Position numbers and translations under genes: made by a program | Notes under the pieces: generated by a model | The model's database searches: none | Seen by the model: only the letters and a program-made list of their open reading frames with translations | What the model was told of the DNA's origin: nothing | Assembly (NCBI GenBank): GCA_034670025.1 | Contig: JAXMOE010000002.1 | Location: forward strand, 186,001-250,000 | DNA length: 64,000 nucleotides | Direction: 5' to 3' | From: PGYR01 sp034670025 | Lineage (GTDB): Bacteria; Bacteroidota; Ignavibacteria; Kapaibacteriales; UBA2268 | Shown here: positions 8,576 to 18,315 of the stretch, in pieces | Layout: every line of letters starts with the position of its first letter | How positions within the stretch are numbered: the stretch's first letter is position 1

Positions 8576-9586
8576 TTACAATGTTTCTAATATTGATAAA
8601 TATGAAGTGTATCTTTCTACATCAATTTCACCATTTTCAACGGCATCTTTTACTGCACAATGTGGCTCGTGGGTGTGAGTACAAGGCGTAAATTTGCATT
8701 CTTCCCTGTGTCCAGCAAAGTCTTTGTAATACATTTGCAATTCTGATTTGTCAAAATCCCATATTGCTAATTCACGCAACCCTGGGGAATCTACTATATT
8801 TGTGTTTTCATTCATGTCAAACATTTGTACAAAACTCGTTGTGTGTTTCCCTTTGAAGTGTTTTTCTGATATTAATCCAGTTGCTAATACTTCTTCTCCT
8901 AACAAGTGATTGATGAATGTTGATTTGCCTACACCAGATGGCCCAGTTACGAGCGTAGTTTTGCCAGATAGTTGTGCTTCTATTTCATCTGTACCTATGT
9001 TCTCTTGCACAGAGAGGAAGAACAAATCATATCCTAAGTCTTGATATACAGCCAAGTCTTCTTTGACCAAAGTCATTTCCATCAGGTCTATCTTGTTGAT
9101 ACAGATAATGGTAGGAATATGGTACATTTCCGCCGAAATCAGGTATCTATCTATTAGCCCTTTGTTGTAGTATGGGTCGGCCGCCGCCATAAATATCAAT
9201 ATTTGATCTATGTTTGCTGCTATTATTTGCTCGTTGTCAGTTTTTTTAACTGACTCACGAGACAGCTTACTTCTACGTTCCCTTATTTTTAATATTACGC
9301 CTGGCTGTTTGTCTGTTGGCTCTTGGTAATATATCTTATCGCCTACTGCGGCGACATTAATATTTTTGTAAGGGGTAATAACAGTACCTCCGAGTATGCA
9401 CTCTTTCATTATGCCAGTGGCTTCATCTTTTACCTTGTATATTTTCCCCAAAGCTTGATAGATAATTCCTTTTCTTGCGTCGTCGGGCAATGAGCCAGTT
9501 TTTTTAGTCAATATTCTATTTCGTGATTTTGACTTCCTAAACGGCTCATTTTTGAACTGTTGCTTGTTTTTTTTCTTGTTTGCCAT
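8576..9586 (-). CDS. rsgA: Ribosome small subunit-dependent GTPase RsgA
   Basis: 336 residues. A basic Lys-rich N-terminus (1-30) is followed by an OB-fold (~40-110) and a circularly permuted GTPase: G4 NKID at 164-167, G1 GPSGVGKST at 215-223, G3 DSPG at 266-269. A C-terminal zinc site is formed by C297, C302, H304 and C310 (C-x4-C-x-H-x5-C). RsgA checks maturation of the 30S subunit and releases RbfA. It is divergent from recJ and shares the intergenic region with it. Confidence 0.93.
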   Translation of the reverse strand: MANKKKNKQQFKNEPFRKSKSRNRILTKKTGSLPDDARKGIIYQALGKIYKVKDEATGIMKECILGGTVITPYKNINVAAVGDKIYYQEPTDKQPGVILKIRERRSKLSRESVKKTDNEQIIAANIDQILIFMAAADPYYNKGLIDRYLISAEMYHIPTIICINKIDLMEMTLVKEDLAVYQDLGYDLFFLSVQENIGTDEIEAQLSGKTTLVTGPSGVGKSTFINHLLGEEVLATGLISEKHFKGKHTTSFVQMFDMNENTNIVDSPGLRELAIWDFDKSELQMYYKDFAGHREECKFTPCTHTHEPHCAVKDAVENGEIDVERYTSYLSILETL

Positions 9587-9625
9587 ATATATTTACAGTA
9601 GTGTGTAATTTTTTGCACACTTTTA

Positions 9626-9657
9626 CTTGTTAGGAAAAAATTAATTCGTTAGTTTTG
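9626..9657 (+). promoter_or_regulatory. Candidate Bacteroidota-type promoter of recJ
   Basis: A -7 element TAGTTTTG (9650-9657) fits the TAnnTTTG consensus, with a -33 CTTG (9626-9629) exactly 20 bases upstream. The predicted start would be near 9664, about 22 bases before the TTG start codon. This is a consensus match only. Confidence 0.5.
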
Positions 9658-9685
9658 CTAAAATATTAAATTATCGGTTAAATTT

Positions 9686-11389
9686 TTGTATTATCGTTGG
9701 AAATTTAAAGAAAAACCAGATGAAGAAACCGTACATAACTTAGCAAGATCACTAAAAATACCAAAAACTTTGGGTAGAGTCCTAGTAGGTAGGGGGATAG
9801 AATCTCCTGAAGACGCTAGTAAATTCTTTACGCCATCAAAGCAAAATATTCATGATCCTTTCTTGATGAAAGATATGGATAAAGCTGTAGAGAGGCTGTT
9901 AAAGGCGAAAGACCGCAACGAAGCTATTTGGATTCATGGTGATTATGATGTTGATGGGACTTGTAGTACTGCCTCGCTGTACAAATTCCTGCATAATTTA
10001 GGTTATAAGGTTGACTTTTTTATTCCTGATAGGTTTCAGGATGGCTACGGCTTGTCCGAAAGGAGCATAAAAGGCGCTAAGGAATTTGGTGCTACTGTTC
10101 TTATTACGGTCGATGTAGGTATAACTGCGATTGAAATTTCCAAAGATGTCAAAGCTGCCGGTATGGATTTTATAATCTGTGACCACCACGAACCTACTGA
10201 TACACTTCCTATTGCTTATGCAATATTAGACCCAGTCAGAAAAGAATGTAGTTATCCTTTCAAAAGCTTAGCGGCTTGTGGAGTTGTGTTTAAGTTAATA
10301 CAAGGGCTTGCTCAAAAATTAGACATGAGCGAAAAGGCATTCGATTACCTCGATTTTGTTGCTTTGGCTTCTGCTGCTGATATGGTTCCTTTGATTGGCG
10401 AGAATAGGACTTTAGTTTATTATGGACTAAAGTTAATAAACGAAAAAACTAGACCTGGTCTGAAAGGGCTAATCCACTGTACTAATTTGAAAATTGGATC
10501 GATTACAGCTACAAATATAGTTTTCGCTGTTGCCCCTATAATTAACGCAGCTGGTAGAATGGGCGAGGCAATTCGCTCAGTGAAAATGATGATTCAAGAT
10601 GATGAGATTCATGCTTTTCAGATAGCACAGCAGTTAGAAGACGAAAACAGGCGTAGAAGATATATTGATCAACAAACATTTGAAGAGGCGATTCCGCTTG
10701 CCGAAGAACAATTACAGGAAGGTGCAAGATGTTTGGTTATTCACCAACCGCACTGGCACGCTGGTGTAATTGGTATTGTGGCTTCCCGTTTAGTTGATAG
10801 GTTCAATGTGCCAACAGTGCTTATGACTACTATATTGGGTAATGCCAAGGGGTCTTGCCGTAGTCCAAACAATTTTGATATATACTCTGCCCTCAAAAGA
10901 GCTTCGCACTTACTAATTGAATTCGGTGGACACCGTCACGCTGCAGGTTTATCTTTGGATGAAGAGAACGTGCCTGAGTTAAGAAAAATTATTAATTCGT
11001 GTGCTGATGAGAATATTTCGTCAGATATGTTAACTCACGAAATGGAAATAGATTCTGAGTTACGACTCAACGAACTTTCTCCTAATTTCATTGCTTCACT
11101 CAATAAGTTTGCACCTTATGGGTACTCTAACTATAAGCCAATATTCTTTTCAAAGAATGTCACATCGTCCAATGGAGTGAAAATAGTGGGGCAAAATAAC
11201 TTGAAGTTTCGTGCATTGCAAAACAACTTTGCTATAGATGCTATTGCTTTTGGTTTGGCAAACAAATATGACATAGTGAACTCTGGCCAGCCATTCAAGA
11301 TTTTGTATAATTTAGAAATAAATACTTTCAACGGTCAGAATACACCTCAACTATTCATAAGGGACATTAAGGCCGAAAATGAGCTATGA
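9686..11389 (+). CDS. recJ: Single-stranded-DNA-specific exonuclease RecJ
   Basis: 567 residues, typical length. DHH phosphoesterase motifs: DYDVDGT at ~86 with upstream 'IHGDYD', DHH at ~166, and the DHHA1 motif GGHRHAAG at ~414. RecJ is a 5'-3' ssDNA exonuclease acting in RecF-pathway recombination and in base-excision and mismatch repair. Translation starts at TTG; upstream in-frame sequence offers no better start, and the candidate promoter lies just ahead. The stop overlaps the start of the next gene (ATGA), so the nuclease-helicase downstream is co-translated. Confidence 0.93.
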   Translation: MYYRWKFKEKPDEETVHNLARSLKIPKTLGRVLVGRGIESPEDASKFFTPSKQNIHDPFLMKDMDKAVERLLKAKDRNEAIWIHGDYDVDGTCSTASLYKFLHNLGYKVDFFIPDRFQDGYGLSERSIKGAKEFGATVLITVDVGITAIEISKDVKAAGMDFIICDHHEPTDTLPIAYAILDPVRKECSYPFKSLAACGVVFKLIQGLAQKLDMSEKAFDYLDFVALASAADMVPLIGENRTLVYYGLKLINEKTRPGLKGLIHCTNLKIGSITATNIVFAVAPIINAAGRMGEAIRSVKMMIQDDEIHAFQIAQQLEDENRRRRYIDQQTFEEAIPLAEEQLQEGARCLVIHQPHWHAGVIGIVASRLVDRFNVPTVLMTTILGNAKGSCRSPNNFDIYSALKRASHLLIEFGGHRHAAGLSLDEENVPELRKIINSCADENISSDMLTHEMEIDSELRLNELSPNFIASLNKFAPYGYSNYKPIFFSKNVTSSNGVKIVGQNNLKFRALQNNFAIDAIAFGLANKYDIVNSGQPFKILYNLEINTFNGQNTPQLFIRDIKAENEL

Positions 11390-14300
11390 TGTTAGATGAG
11401 AATTATAGTTCCTACGCAAAAGAAATATCTAAGCTAATGAACGACGAATCGGCTGATTCGAAAAAGAAATTAGTTGATTCTTACGGGCTTTTCAAAAATA
11501 TAATTAATGAAATAGTTGCAAAAGAGAACACAAAATTCTTAGGTGTTTACCCAAAACTCCTCTTTATAAAAAATAAATATGCACTCACTGATGAGCTTTA
11601 TCAAAAGCTAAATAGCTTCAGACGATTTGTGAGTAAGTCGAACAAGAATCCTGAGCTTTACGTTTCTCAAGAAGATATTAATTCAGCAATTTGTGTTAAT
11701 ATAGCACTGCTTTTCGTAGTGTGTAATAAATCTGAGTATCCAGAATTAAAAAAATTCCTCAACACCGAACCAATAATAGATTACAGTAAAGCAGAAAACA
11801 GGAAAATTGAAACTTTTGATTTCGCTGTTACTAATCGTTCTAAGCCAAGCAATGAGAAAAGAATAATATTTGGTGAGTCAGAGGAAGTAGGTAAAGTGGC
11901 AATCTACTTAAGTAAATCATGGGAATCAATTTGGGATATATCAAAGCAATATACTAATATCAAAGCTATTGAGCTGGAATACAGAGACGAACGGAAAGGA
12001 TATTCTGTTTTCACTTGCACCAAAGATACTTTCTTGGTTTATGAACCTAATTATTTGATTGACGTTACCGAGGTAGCTAATTGTTTTCAGATAAAAGATG
12101 AGAGTGAATATTTGGCATTATTGAGCTGGTTGTCGCTCTCTACTCCTTCAGTTCCAATGCTGATTGGTAATATTGTCAATAATTTATTCGATGCTATGGT
12201 GAGTAATTTGGATGTAGATATAGACAGCTTTATCGACTCCGAACTTTCTAAAACACCATTGCAATATTTCTATCTGTCATCTTTTTCGAAGAGTGAGCTT
12301 TCGGCTATCAAAGAGAAGGTAACTACAATTTATATCACAATGTCCCAATCTATTAATGATATTCCAAAGGGTCACACATACATAGAGCCGAGTTTTATTT
12401 CTCCAACTTACGGTTTGCAAGGCCGTTTGGATGCACTTGTGGTAAACGAAGACAATGAGAATCTGAAAGATGTGATAGAGTTGAAGTCAGGTAGCTTCCC
12501 AAAATCAAGCTTTAGAGCTAAGACCAAATCTGGATTGGAATATTCGATGAATGTATGGCGAAACAACTATATACAAGCCAGCTGTTATAATATGTTGCTC
12601 AGTTCGGTTTATAAAAACAGAATTGGTAATTCCGCCATATACTACGCTAAGGATAGCAAATCACCACTTCGGAATGTTCCAATAGTGGCTAATACTTTCC
12701 GTGAGATTGTGGAGATACGAAATAAGATTGTATCGCTTTATTTCAACATTGCAAGCGGTGATTTTACTGCTATATCAAAGCTTAGCGAGAAAGTACAAAA
12801 AGTGCTGCCACCGTATTCTTATGCTGACTTGACTCGGTTCGAAGAAAAATTAATTAACTCTACTGAACTGGGACACAGTTACTTTATGGAATTGCTATCG
12901 TTCACTTACCGTGAATTACTCAGCAATAAAGTTGGAGTATATAGCGAAAGGGGAGATAAGGCATATTCGAATCTGTGGTTGGAACACTCAAAAGTTAAGA
13001 GCCGAAATGTATTGTCTAACTTGGTGCTAAACTATGACGACTCGGACTTTGAAGTCTATCATCTAAATTTTAATATAGTATTAGAATCAACAACAAGCTT
13101 TAGAACAGGCGACCAGATTATTGTTTACCCTACTGATGAATATGGTAATTCATTGATGTTGGAAGAGCAAATATTGAAAGGTGTGATTAAGTATATTGAC
13201 AAACGAAGAGTGATAGTCAGCTTACGTAATAAGATTTTGGGTCAGAAGTTTCTCAACCAACATGAATATTGGGCTATAGAAGGAGATTTTTACGAAAGTA
13301 CTTACAAGAAAATGCCTGCCATAATATTGGACTTTATCGATGATAAGAAGTTCGGTATAAAGGTAGGAGCTGAGGAACAGTCGATAAGTGAGCTGGATTA
13401 CTCATTCGATTATCTGAATGCAAAACAAAATGAAGTAGTTTCAGCGGCAATTGCTGCGGATAGTTATTACCTAATACAAGGTCCTCCTGGTACTGGGAAA
13501 ACTTCTTATGCAATGCGTGCTATAGTAGAGCATTACTATGAGAATACTAAAGGAAATATACTGCTGACTGCCTATACTAACAGGGCCGTTGACCAGATTT
13601 GTACTGTTCTGAAGGAACGAACTGATTATGATTTCATACGGCTTGGTTCCAAAGAATCATCAATTCATTCGGACGTTTTACTCTCTAAAATGAGTGAGAC
13701 TTTTACCAAAGAAGAGTTAGAAAGTAAGTTCAATGATGCCCGAATAGTAGTCACAACTGTTGCTTCTGCTCTTACTCATCCAGAATTGTTTGAGCTGAAA
13801 GCGTTTGATATTGCGGTGGTAGATGAAGCAGCACAGATATTAGAGCCATATATCGTGAATATACTTCACCGAGCAGAAAAGACTATATTCATTGGTGACG
13901 AAAAGCAGTTACCAGCTATAGTAACGCAAGATAGAGATAGTTGCATGGTACAGGATGAATTGCTTAAAGAGATAGAGTTAACTGATCTTTCACATTCTTA
14001 TTTTCAAAGAATGGTGTTGAATGCTAAGAAAAAGGGGTGGACTCATTCTTACGGAATGCTTACGCACCAGGGCAGGATGAGTGAAGGGGTAATGCAAATA
14101 GCCAACAATTTATTCTACGGCGATGAGCTACAGTTGATAGAAGGGCTGGAAGTGAGCGATTGGGGAGAATTAGAGTACTATAATTCAGAGTCGGAGTTTG
14201 AGCCATTTGTGAATATGGGTGAAGCGAGATATGTCGTTGATACAATCGAAAAACTAAAGAATGATGACTCAACTAGCAGTTTATCTATTGGAGTAATTAG

Positions 14301-14619
14301 CCCTTTTAGAAGCCAGTGTGCTTTGATAAAGAATATGCTCGACGAAAAGTATTCGAAAATGATTGATGTAGATACGGTTGAAAGATTCCAAGGCAGTGAA
14401 AGAGATGTAATTATTATTTCTTTTGCAGTCAACAGCGATGACCATTTGCAAAATATGCAATCGAATGTAGTAATTGACGATAAAGAGATAGAAAGAAAAC
14501 TGAACGTGGCAGTGACAAGAGCTAAGTATGGTCTTTATGTAGCAGGTTGCAAAAAAGTATTGTGCAATTCATTAGTTTATAGTAATTTTATAAATCTAAT
14601 AGAAAGCGATATTGATTGA
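11386..14619 (+). CDS. Dna2-like nuclease-helicase (PD-(D/E)XK plus SF1 helicase)
   Basis: 1077 residues. An N-terminal half of unclear origin leads into a PD-(D/E)XK nuclease resembling Cas4/Dna2: GRLDAL with D349, then the E365-L-K367 pair, then a 'QASCYNML' helix. The C-terminal half is a DNA2/NAM7-type SF1 helicase: Walker A GPPGTGKT at ~699-706, 'TAYTNRAVDQI', DEAAQ near 813, 'GDEKQLPAI', 'ERFQGSERDVII' and 'LNVAVTRAKYGLYV'. The order matches eukaryotic and bacterial Dna2-like proteins. I do not see the cluster of three Cys after the nuclease core that ligates the Fe-S cluster in Dna2/Cas4. Coupling to recJ suggests a joint role in end processing (inference). Confidence 0.82.
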   Translation: MMLDENYSSYAKEISKLMNDESADSKKKLVDSYGLFKNIINEIVAKENTKFLGVYPKLLFIKNKYALTDELYQKLNSFRRFVSKSNKNPELYVSQEDINSAICVNIALLFVVCNKSEYPELKKFLNTEPIIDYSKAENRKIETFDFAVTNRSKPSNEKRIIFGESEEVGKVAIYLSKSWESIWDISKQYTNIKAIELEYRDERKGYSVFTCTKDTFLVYEPNYLIDVTEVANCFQIKDESEYLALLSWLSLSTPSVPMLIGNIVNNLFDAMVSNLDVDIDSFIDSELSKTPLQYFYLSSFSKSELSAIKEKVTTIYITMSQSINDIPKGHTYIEPSFISPTYGLQGRLDALVVNEDNENLKDVIELKSGSFPKSSFRAKTKSGLEYSMNVWRNNYIQASCYNMLLSSVYKNRIGNSAIYYAKDSKSPLRNVPIVANTFREIVEIRNKIVSLYFNIASGDFTAISKLSEKVQKVLPPYSYADLTRFEEKLINSTELGHSYFMELLSFTYRELLSNKVGVYSERGDKAYSNLWLEHSKVKSRNVLSNLVLNYDDSDFEVYHLNFNIVLESTTSFRTGDQIIVYPTDEYGNSLMLEEQILKGVIKYIDKRRVIVSLRNKILGQKFLNQHEYWAIEGDFYESTYKKMPAIILDFIDDKKFGIKVGAEEQSISELDYSFDYLNAKQNEVVSAAIAADSYYLIQGPPGTGKTSYAMRAIVEHYYENTKGNILLTAYTNRAVDQICTVLKERTDYDFIRLGSKESSIHSDVLLSKMSETFTKEELESKFNDARIVVTTVASALTHPELFELKAFDIAVVDEAAQILEPYIVNILHRAEKTIFIGDEKQLPAIVTQDRDSCMVQDELLKEIELTDLSHSYFQRMVLNAKKKGWTHSYGMLTHQGRMSEGVMQIANNLFYGDELQLIEGLEVSDWGELEYYNSESEFEPFVNMGEARYVVDTIEKLKNDDSTSSLSIGVISPFRSQCALIKNMLDEKYSKMIDVDTVERFQGSERDVIIISFAVNSDDHLQNMQSNVVIDDKEIERKLNVAVTRAKYGLYVAGCKKVLCNSLVYSNFINLIESDID

Positions 14620-14696
14620 TTTTGAATTAGAAGAAATAATAATATATTTTGAAATATTAGAACTGAACAAGAAATAGAATAAACAAGGTATTTAAA

Positions 14697-15449
14697 ATGG
14701 CTGGACACAGTAAGTGGGCAAATATAAAGCACAGGAAAGGAAGACAGGACGCACTAAGGGGTAAGATTTTTACTCAACTGGGTAAAGAGATAACAATAGC
14801 TGCCAGAGAAGGTGGCGGTGATGAGGATATGAATCCTCGCCTGAGGCTAGCAATAAAGAAAGCTAAAGCTCAAGATATGCCAAAGGACAATATAGAAAGA
14901 GCCGTGAAGAAAGGCACAGGCGATTTGGAAGGGCAAAGCTTAGAAGAATATACTTACGAGGGTTACGGCCCCAATGGTGTGGCTATGATAGTGGAAACAA
15001 TCACTGATAACAAGAATAGAACTGTGTCAGAAGTGCGAGCTACATTTAGCAAATATGACGGTAATATGGGTGAGACAAACTCTGTTGCGTGGAATTTTGA
15101 TAGAAAGGGCGTGATTGTTATTCAAACAAATGGTGCGAGTGAAGATGATTTGATGATGGAAGCTCTGGAAGCTGGTGGTGAAGATGTGGAATACAGCCCT
15201 GAAACGTCAAGAATTATATGTGCTATGGAAGATTTTAATACGGTGAATGAATACTTTGACAAAAGTATATTTGAAGTTGATGAAAGCCAATTAGAGTATA
15301 TTCCTAAGAACAAGGTTTCTATTACTGATGTTGGTTTAGCTAAAAGGGTAATGACTTTCATTGAAAAGATGGAAGATTTGGATGATGTTCAGAATATATA
15401 TAATAATGCAGACATTGATGACTCTGTTTTCGACCAACTGGATTTATAA
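14697..15449 (+). CDS. YebC/PmpR family protein
   Basis: 250 residues starting with the unmistakable MAGHSKWANIKHRKG, then 'GGGDEDMNPRLRLAIKKAK' and 'MPKDNIERAVKKGTG'. The family was first described as DNA-binding transcriptional regulators (PmpR) and includes TACO1. Some members have been shown to act as translation factors that relieve stalling at proline stretches. Length is normal. The stop codon abuts the ruvC start, the common yebC-ruvC pairing. Confidence 0.93.
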   Translation: MAGHSKWANIKHRKGRQDALRGKIFTQLGKEITIAAREGGGDEDMNPRLRLAIKKAKAQDMPKDNIERAVKKGTGDLEGQSLEEYTYEGYGPNGVAMIVETITDNKNRTVSEVRATFSKYDGNMGETNSVAWNFDRKGVIVIQTNGASEDDLMMEALEAGGEDVEYSPETSRIICAMEDFNTVNEYFDKSIFEVDESQLEYIPKNKVSITDVGLAKRVMTFIEKMEDLDDVQNIYNNADIDDSVFDQLDL

Positions 15450-15989
15450 ATGAGAGTAATTGGCATAGACCCTGGCTCAGTTGTTTGTGGCTATGGAGTA
15501 GTCGATATGGTTGGCAATAGCTTTTCACTTGTTGAATACGGGGTAGTAAGAGCTAAGCAGCAATCAGATGATTTTAATGGTCGATTGCAAATACTCAACG
15601 AGTCGGTGCTTGAAGTAATCAAGAGGACTCAGCCTGAGATTAGTGCATTTGAGTCGGTATTTTTTTCGAAGAATGTGCAATCTTTAGTAAAGTTGTCACA
15701 TGCAAGGGCTGTCACTATTCTATCTGCAACTCAGAGCGAACTACCAGTGTTCGAGTACTCACCTAATGAGATTAAGAAATCTGTTACTGGAAAGGGAAAA
15801 GCAAGCAAAGAGCAGGTACAGTTTATGGTAAAAAAACTGCTGAACATTGAAGAAACACCAAAGTTTTTTGATTCAACTGATGCCCTGGCAATTGCACTAT
15901 GCCATTGTATGAAGTTGGGTAATAGCAATAAAAAAAGCCCAAATAATTGGGCTCAATTTGCAAAGGAAAATCCTGACAGAGTAAAATGA
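15450..15989 (+). CDS. ruvC: Holliday junction resolvase RuvC
   Basis: 179 residues. Catalytic acids are visible: D7 in 'GIDPGS', E68 in 'FESVFFSKN', and 'DSTDALAIALCH' carrying the two C-terminal Asp. RuvC cuts four-way junctions symmetrically, in complex with RuvAB. It follows yebC without a gap. The last ~20 codons are Asn/Lys-rich and contain a hairpin that looks like a minus-strand terminator. ruvA and ruvB are not in the window. Confidence 0.93.
   Translation: MRVIGIDPGSVVCGYGVVDMVGNSFSLVEYGVVRAKQQSDDFNGRLQILNESVLEVIKRTQPEISAFESVFFSKNVQSLVKLSHARAVTILSATQSELPVFEYSPNEIKKSVTGKGKASKEQVQFMVKKLLNIEETPKFFDSTDALAIALCHCMKLGNSNKKSPNNWAQFAKENPDRVK
15929..15953 (-). terminator. Terminator-like hairpin on the antisense strand of ruvC
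   Basis: AGCCCAA/TTGGGCT arms around an ATAA loop (15936-15953), followed on the minus strand by a run of seven T (complement of the A run 15930-15936). It lies entirely within the ruvC coding region. No minus-strand gene ends nearby, so it may block antisense read-through or be a chance structure. Confidence 0.4.
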
Positions 15990-16050
15990 AATTTTGAATA
16001 GTTGTATCTGATTACTATATTGAGCTTACTTAATATATAAAGGTGCTAAA

Positions 16051-17010
16051 ATGAAATTGTTTTTACTTCTATTCTCTCTTATTCTATTCACTATACAAAC
16101 TGCCAAATCTACAGATTGCTTCCAAGGAGACACCCTGTTTTTCTATAGTCAAGCCGATATAGACTTGTACGGAGAAACTTATAGTGAGTGCGTTGACTTA
16201 GACGCTTCGATTATTATAGACCCAGTTAATTCCGAAATTAATTCATTGGTACCCTTAGAAAATATTGAATCTGTTAATGGCGTTCTAATTGTTCGCAATA
16301 CGAATTTAGTAAAGCTGACTGGTCTTCATAATATTAATGGAGTGGGTTTTGGCGTATCAATAATCAATAACAATTCTATTATTGGGCTTACAGGATTAGA
16401 TGGTTTATATAGAATAGGGGAAGTTTCGGAATCTCATATTGACGAGGTTGGATTTTTAAAAATAGAATCAAACGATAATCTTTTAAATTTATGGGGAATT
16501 GACAACCTTGATTTATTAATGGGTGATTTGGAAATTCAAGAAAACATAAATTTAGTTACACTTTACGGATTAGAATCGTTAAATAAATTAGTAGGTTTTA
16601 AATTCACTGGTGATAGTTTGGTGAACTCAACTGTAGTGGTAAAAAATAACAAGAATTTGTCAGGATGTTCGGTGATGGGCATTTGTGCTTTAAGGGACTA
16701 TAACAACTTTATTTTTGAAAACAATGCTGATGGCTGCAATTCTGTTACTACTGTGCAAGCAGGGTGTAGCTTTATTAGTGTAGAAGAAGTAGAAGATAGT
16801 CAGTTTGAAATTTATCCTAACCCAACAGAAGACTCTTTCAGAATTTCTTCTGCGTCTAATTTGAAAGATATAATATTGACGGATGTTATGGGGAGAGTAG
16901 TCTATAAATCTATTAATACAAACCTAACTGATTTTGATTTATCAAATGAACCAGTTGGTATATACTATATCTCTATAGATGGTAAAGTGTCGAAGATTGT
17001 AAAGAAATAA
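16051..17010 (+). CDS. Secreted leucine-rich-repeat-like protein with T9SS sorting tail
   Basis: 319 residues. A signal peptide (1-19) is followed by irregular beta-helix/LRR units (~45-200) such as 'LTGLHNINGVG', 'LTGLDGLYRIG', 'LWGIDNLDLLMG' and 'LYGLESLNKLVG', similar to receptor L-domain-like repeats. Paired Cys at ~45, 209, 214, 230 and 240 may form disulfides. The C-terminus has the type-A sorting motif (FEIYPNPTEDSFRI at ~252-265, ending in 'SKIVKK'). It is probably exported by T9SS and attached to the cell surface or released. An AGGTG ribosome-binding sequence precedes the ATG. Function unknown. Confidence 0.75.
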   Translation: MKLFLLLFSLILFTIQTAKSTDCFQGDTLFFYSQADIDLYGETYSECVDLDASIIIDPVNSEINSLVPLENIESVNGVLIVRNTNLVKLTGLHNINGVGFGVSIINNNSIIGLTGLDGLYRIGEVSESHIDEVGFLKIESNDNLLNLWGIDNLDLLMGDLEIQENINLVTLYGLESLNKLVGFKFTGDSLVNSTVVVKNNKNLSGCSVMGICALRDYNNFIFENNADGCNSVTTVQAGCSFISVEEVEDSQFEIYPNPTEDSFRISSASNLKDIILTDVMGRVVYKSINTNLTDFDLSNEPVGIYYISIDGKVSKIVKK

Positions 17011-17037
17011 AAAAAAGCAAGTCGAAAGACTTGCTTT
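17011..17037. terminator. Intrinsic terminator shared by convergent genes
   Basis: Perfect 10-bp stem AAAGCAAGTC/GACTTGCTTT with a GAAA tetraloop (17014-17037). The minus strand gets a long T run and serves the porin/nirK operon. The plus side has only the TTT within the stem, a weaker end for the T9SS gene. Confidence 0.85.
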
Positions 17038-17066
17038 AAAATACTGTCTCAAAAATTATGTTCTAA

Positions 17067-18314
17067 CTAATCAGCACTAAATATAGTTGGTTTTACAGAA
17101 ATCATAGCCCACAACCAAGAGGAAGTATCTCCAAATGGTCGGCCTTGCAATGTTTTAAAGTCATCAGTTGGTAAAAGGACTGAAGCTCCTAAATGGATAG
17201 TTGTAAATTGATTGAAGTTGTGTTTTACAACTAAGTCTAATTCAGTAGCTAGTGAAGTTTCTAGTTCATCTATAAAATTATAGTTACTATAATTTTGCTG
17301 AGTTGAAAAGCTATGAAAATCTAAACTTGCGTCCCATTTTTCTGCAAACTGATAATTCAATTTAGCATAAATATCAACCAGACCTGCTCCTCTTGTATCA
17401 TTTGGTATATTTAAGAAGTGATCCATAAAACCATAGAACTTGTGGTTTGTTGCATACAGTGTGCTAAAGAAGTTGATACTTTCAGATTCCACATCATCGC
17501 CTGATAAATAATCTATACCAGCTCCAACTTTAAACTTTCCTATTTTATAGTGACCTTGAGCTGAGAACATATAAGCAGCAATGTCAAGGTCGTTAGTTGT
17601 TCTACCTATTTGATAGTAACCAGTACCTTGCAATTCTAATTTTTCACCTGTATGGTAATAATTACCGCCAAATGTTGCTCTGTTGTCAAGTCCTGTGAAG
17701 TTCCCACTCTCTTCAAAAAAGTCAGCTACACCGATTAAACTAAACTTATTCTCTTTATCAATTTTGTTTTCATACCAAAGTAGAGCTAATGCTTTATAGT
17801 TATTCAATGAAAATTGTGATTCATATACATTTTGAGCAGATTGATTAAAGGATGCACCAAAATGAAATTGACTGTTTTCGCCCATAACTTTTAGCAATGC
17901 AGCATCGTGGCTTCTTGCTTGTTGCGCCCATTCCAGATTGCCAAGTAATCTATGGTCATCATAAACTAATTCTTGGCGACCAGTTTTCAGAAATACACCT
18001 GAACCAAAGTTGAGTTGTAACCATGCCTCATGTAAAGCAATTCTTGGTTGACTTTGTACCTGCATTTCATCACCCCAAACTCTTGCATCTTGGAGCGATA
18101 GTCTGGTAGTAATGTCTGAGCTGCTGTAATTAGCGATTAATCTTGTTCTTTGCGATATAAAAGCAGCTGGATTAATATCTTCGGTTGGCTGTAATATTCT
18201 ATATCCATCTCTGTATTCGAACCGTGGTTTGTACTGTACACCTAAGTCAAATTTGGCAAAGGCACTGCTCGATGCAATCAACGTAACGATAGCTAATATT
18301 ATTATCTTTTTCAT
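17067..18314 (-). CDS. Alginate-export-family porin (last gene of nirK operon)
   Basis: 415 residues with a signal peptide (1-20) and a 16- to 18-strand barrel pattern. 'YKPRFEYRDGY', 'RTRLIANYSSSDI', 'LHEAWLQLNFGSGVFLKTGRQEL' and 'DDHRLLGNLEWAQQARSHDA' are typical of the alginate export domain family (AlgE-like). In Bacteroidota such barrels are often annotated near respiratory genes and may be general anion or nitrite/nitrate porins. The start is one base beyond the SCO gene stop, so it is in the same operon. A substrate such as nitrite is suggested by context, not by sequence. Confidence 0.75.
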   Translation of the reverse strand: MKKIIILAIVTLIASSSAFAKFDLGVQYKPRFEYRDGYRILQPTEDINPAAFISQRTRLIANYSSSDITTRLSLQDARVWGDEMQVQSQPRIALHEAWLQLNFGSGVFLKTGRQELVYDDHRLLGNLEWAQQARSHDAALLKVMGENSQFHFGASFNQSAQNVYESQFSLNNYKALALLWYENKIDKENKFSLIGVADFFEESGNFTGLDNRATFGGNYYHTGEKLELQGTGYYQIGRTTNDLDIAAYMFSAQGHYKIGKFKVGAGIDYLSGDDVESESINFFSTLYATNHKFYGFMDHFLNIPNDTRGAGLVDIYAKLNYQFAEKWDASLDFHSFSTQQNYSNYNFIDELETSLATELDLVVKHNFNQFTTIHLGASVLLPTDDFKTLQGRPFGDTSSWLWAMISVKPTIFSAD

Positions 18315-18315
18315 A

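Noticed and set aside
9600..9621. AGTGTG/CACACT inverted repeat between rsgA and recJ as a regulatory site
   Set aside because: A 6-bp stem with a 10-base loop could be in the rsgA leader, but it has no T run, no second copy and no known matching box, so I could not support a function.
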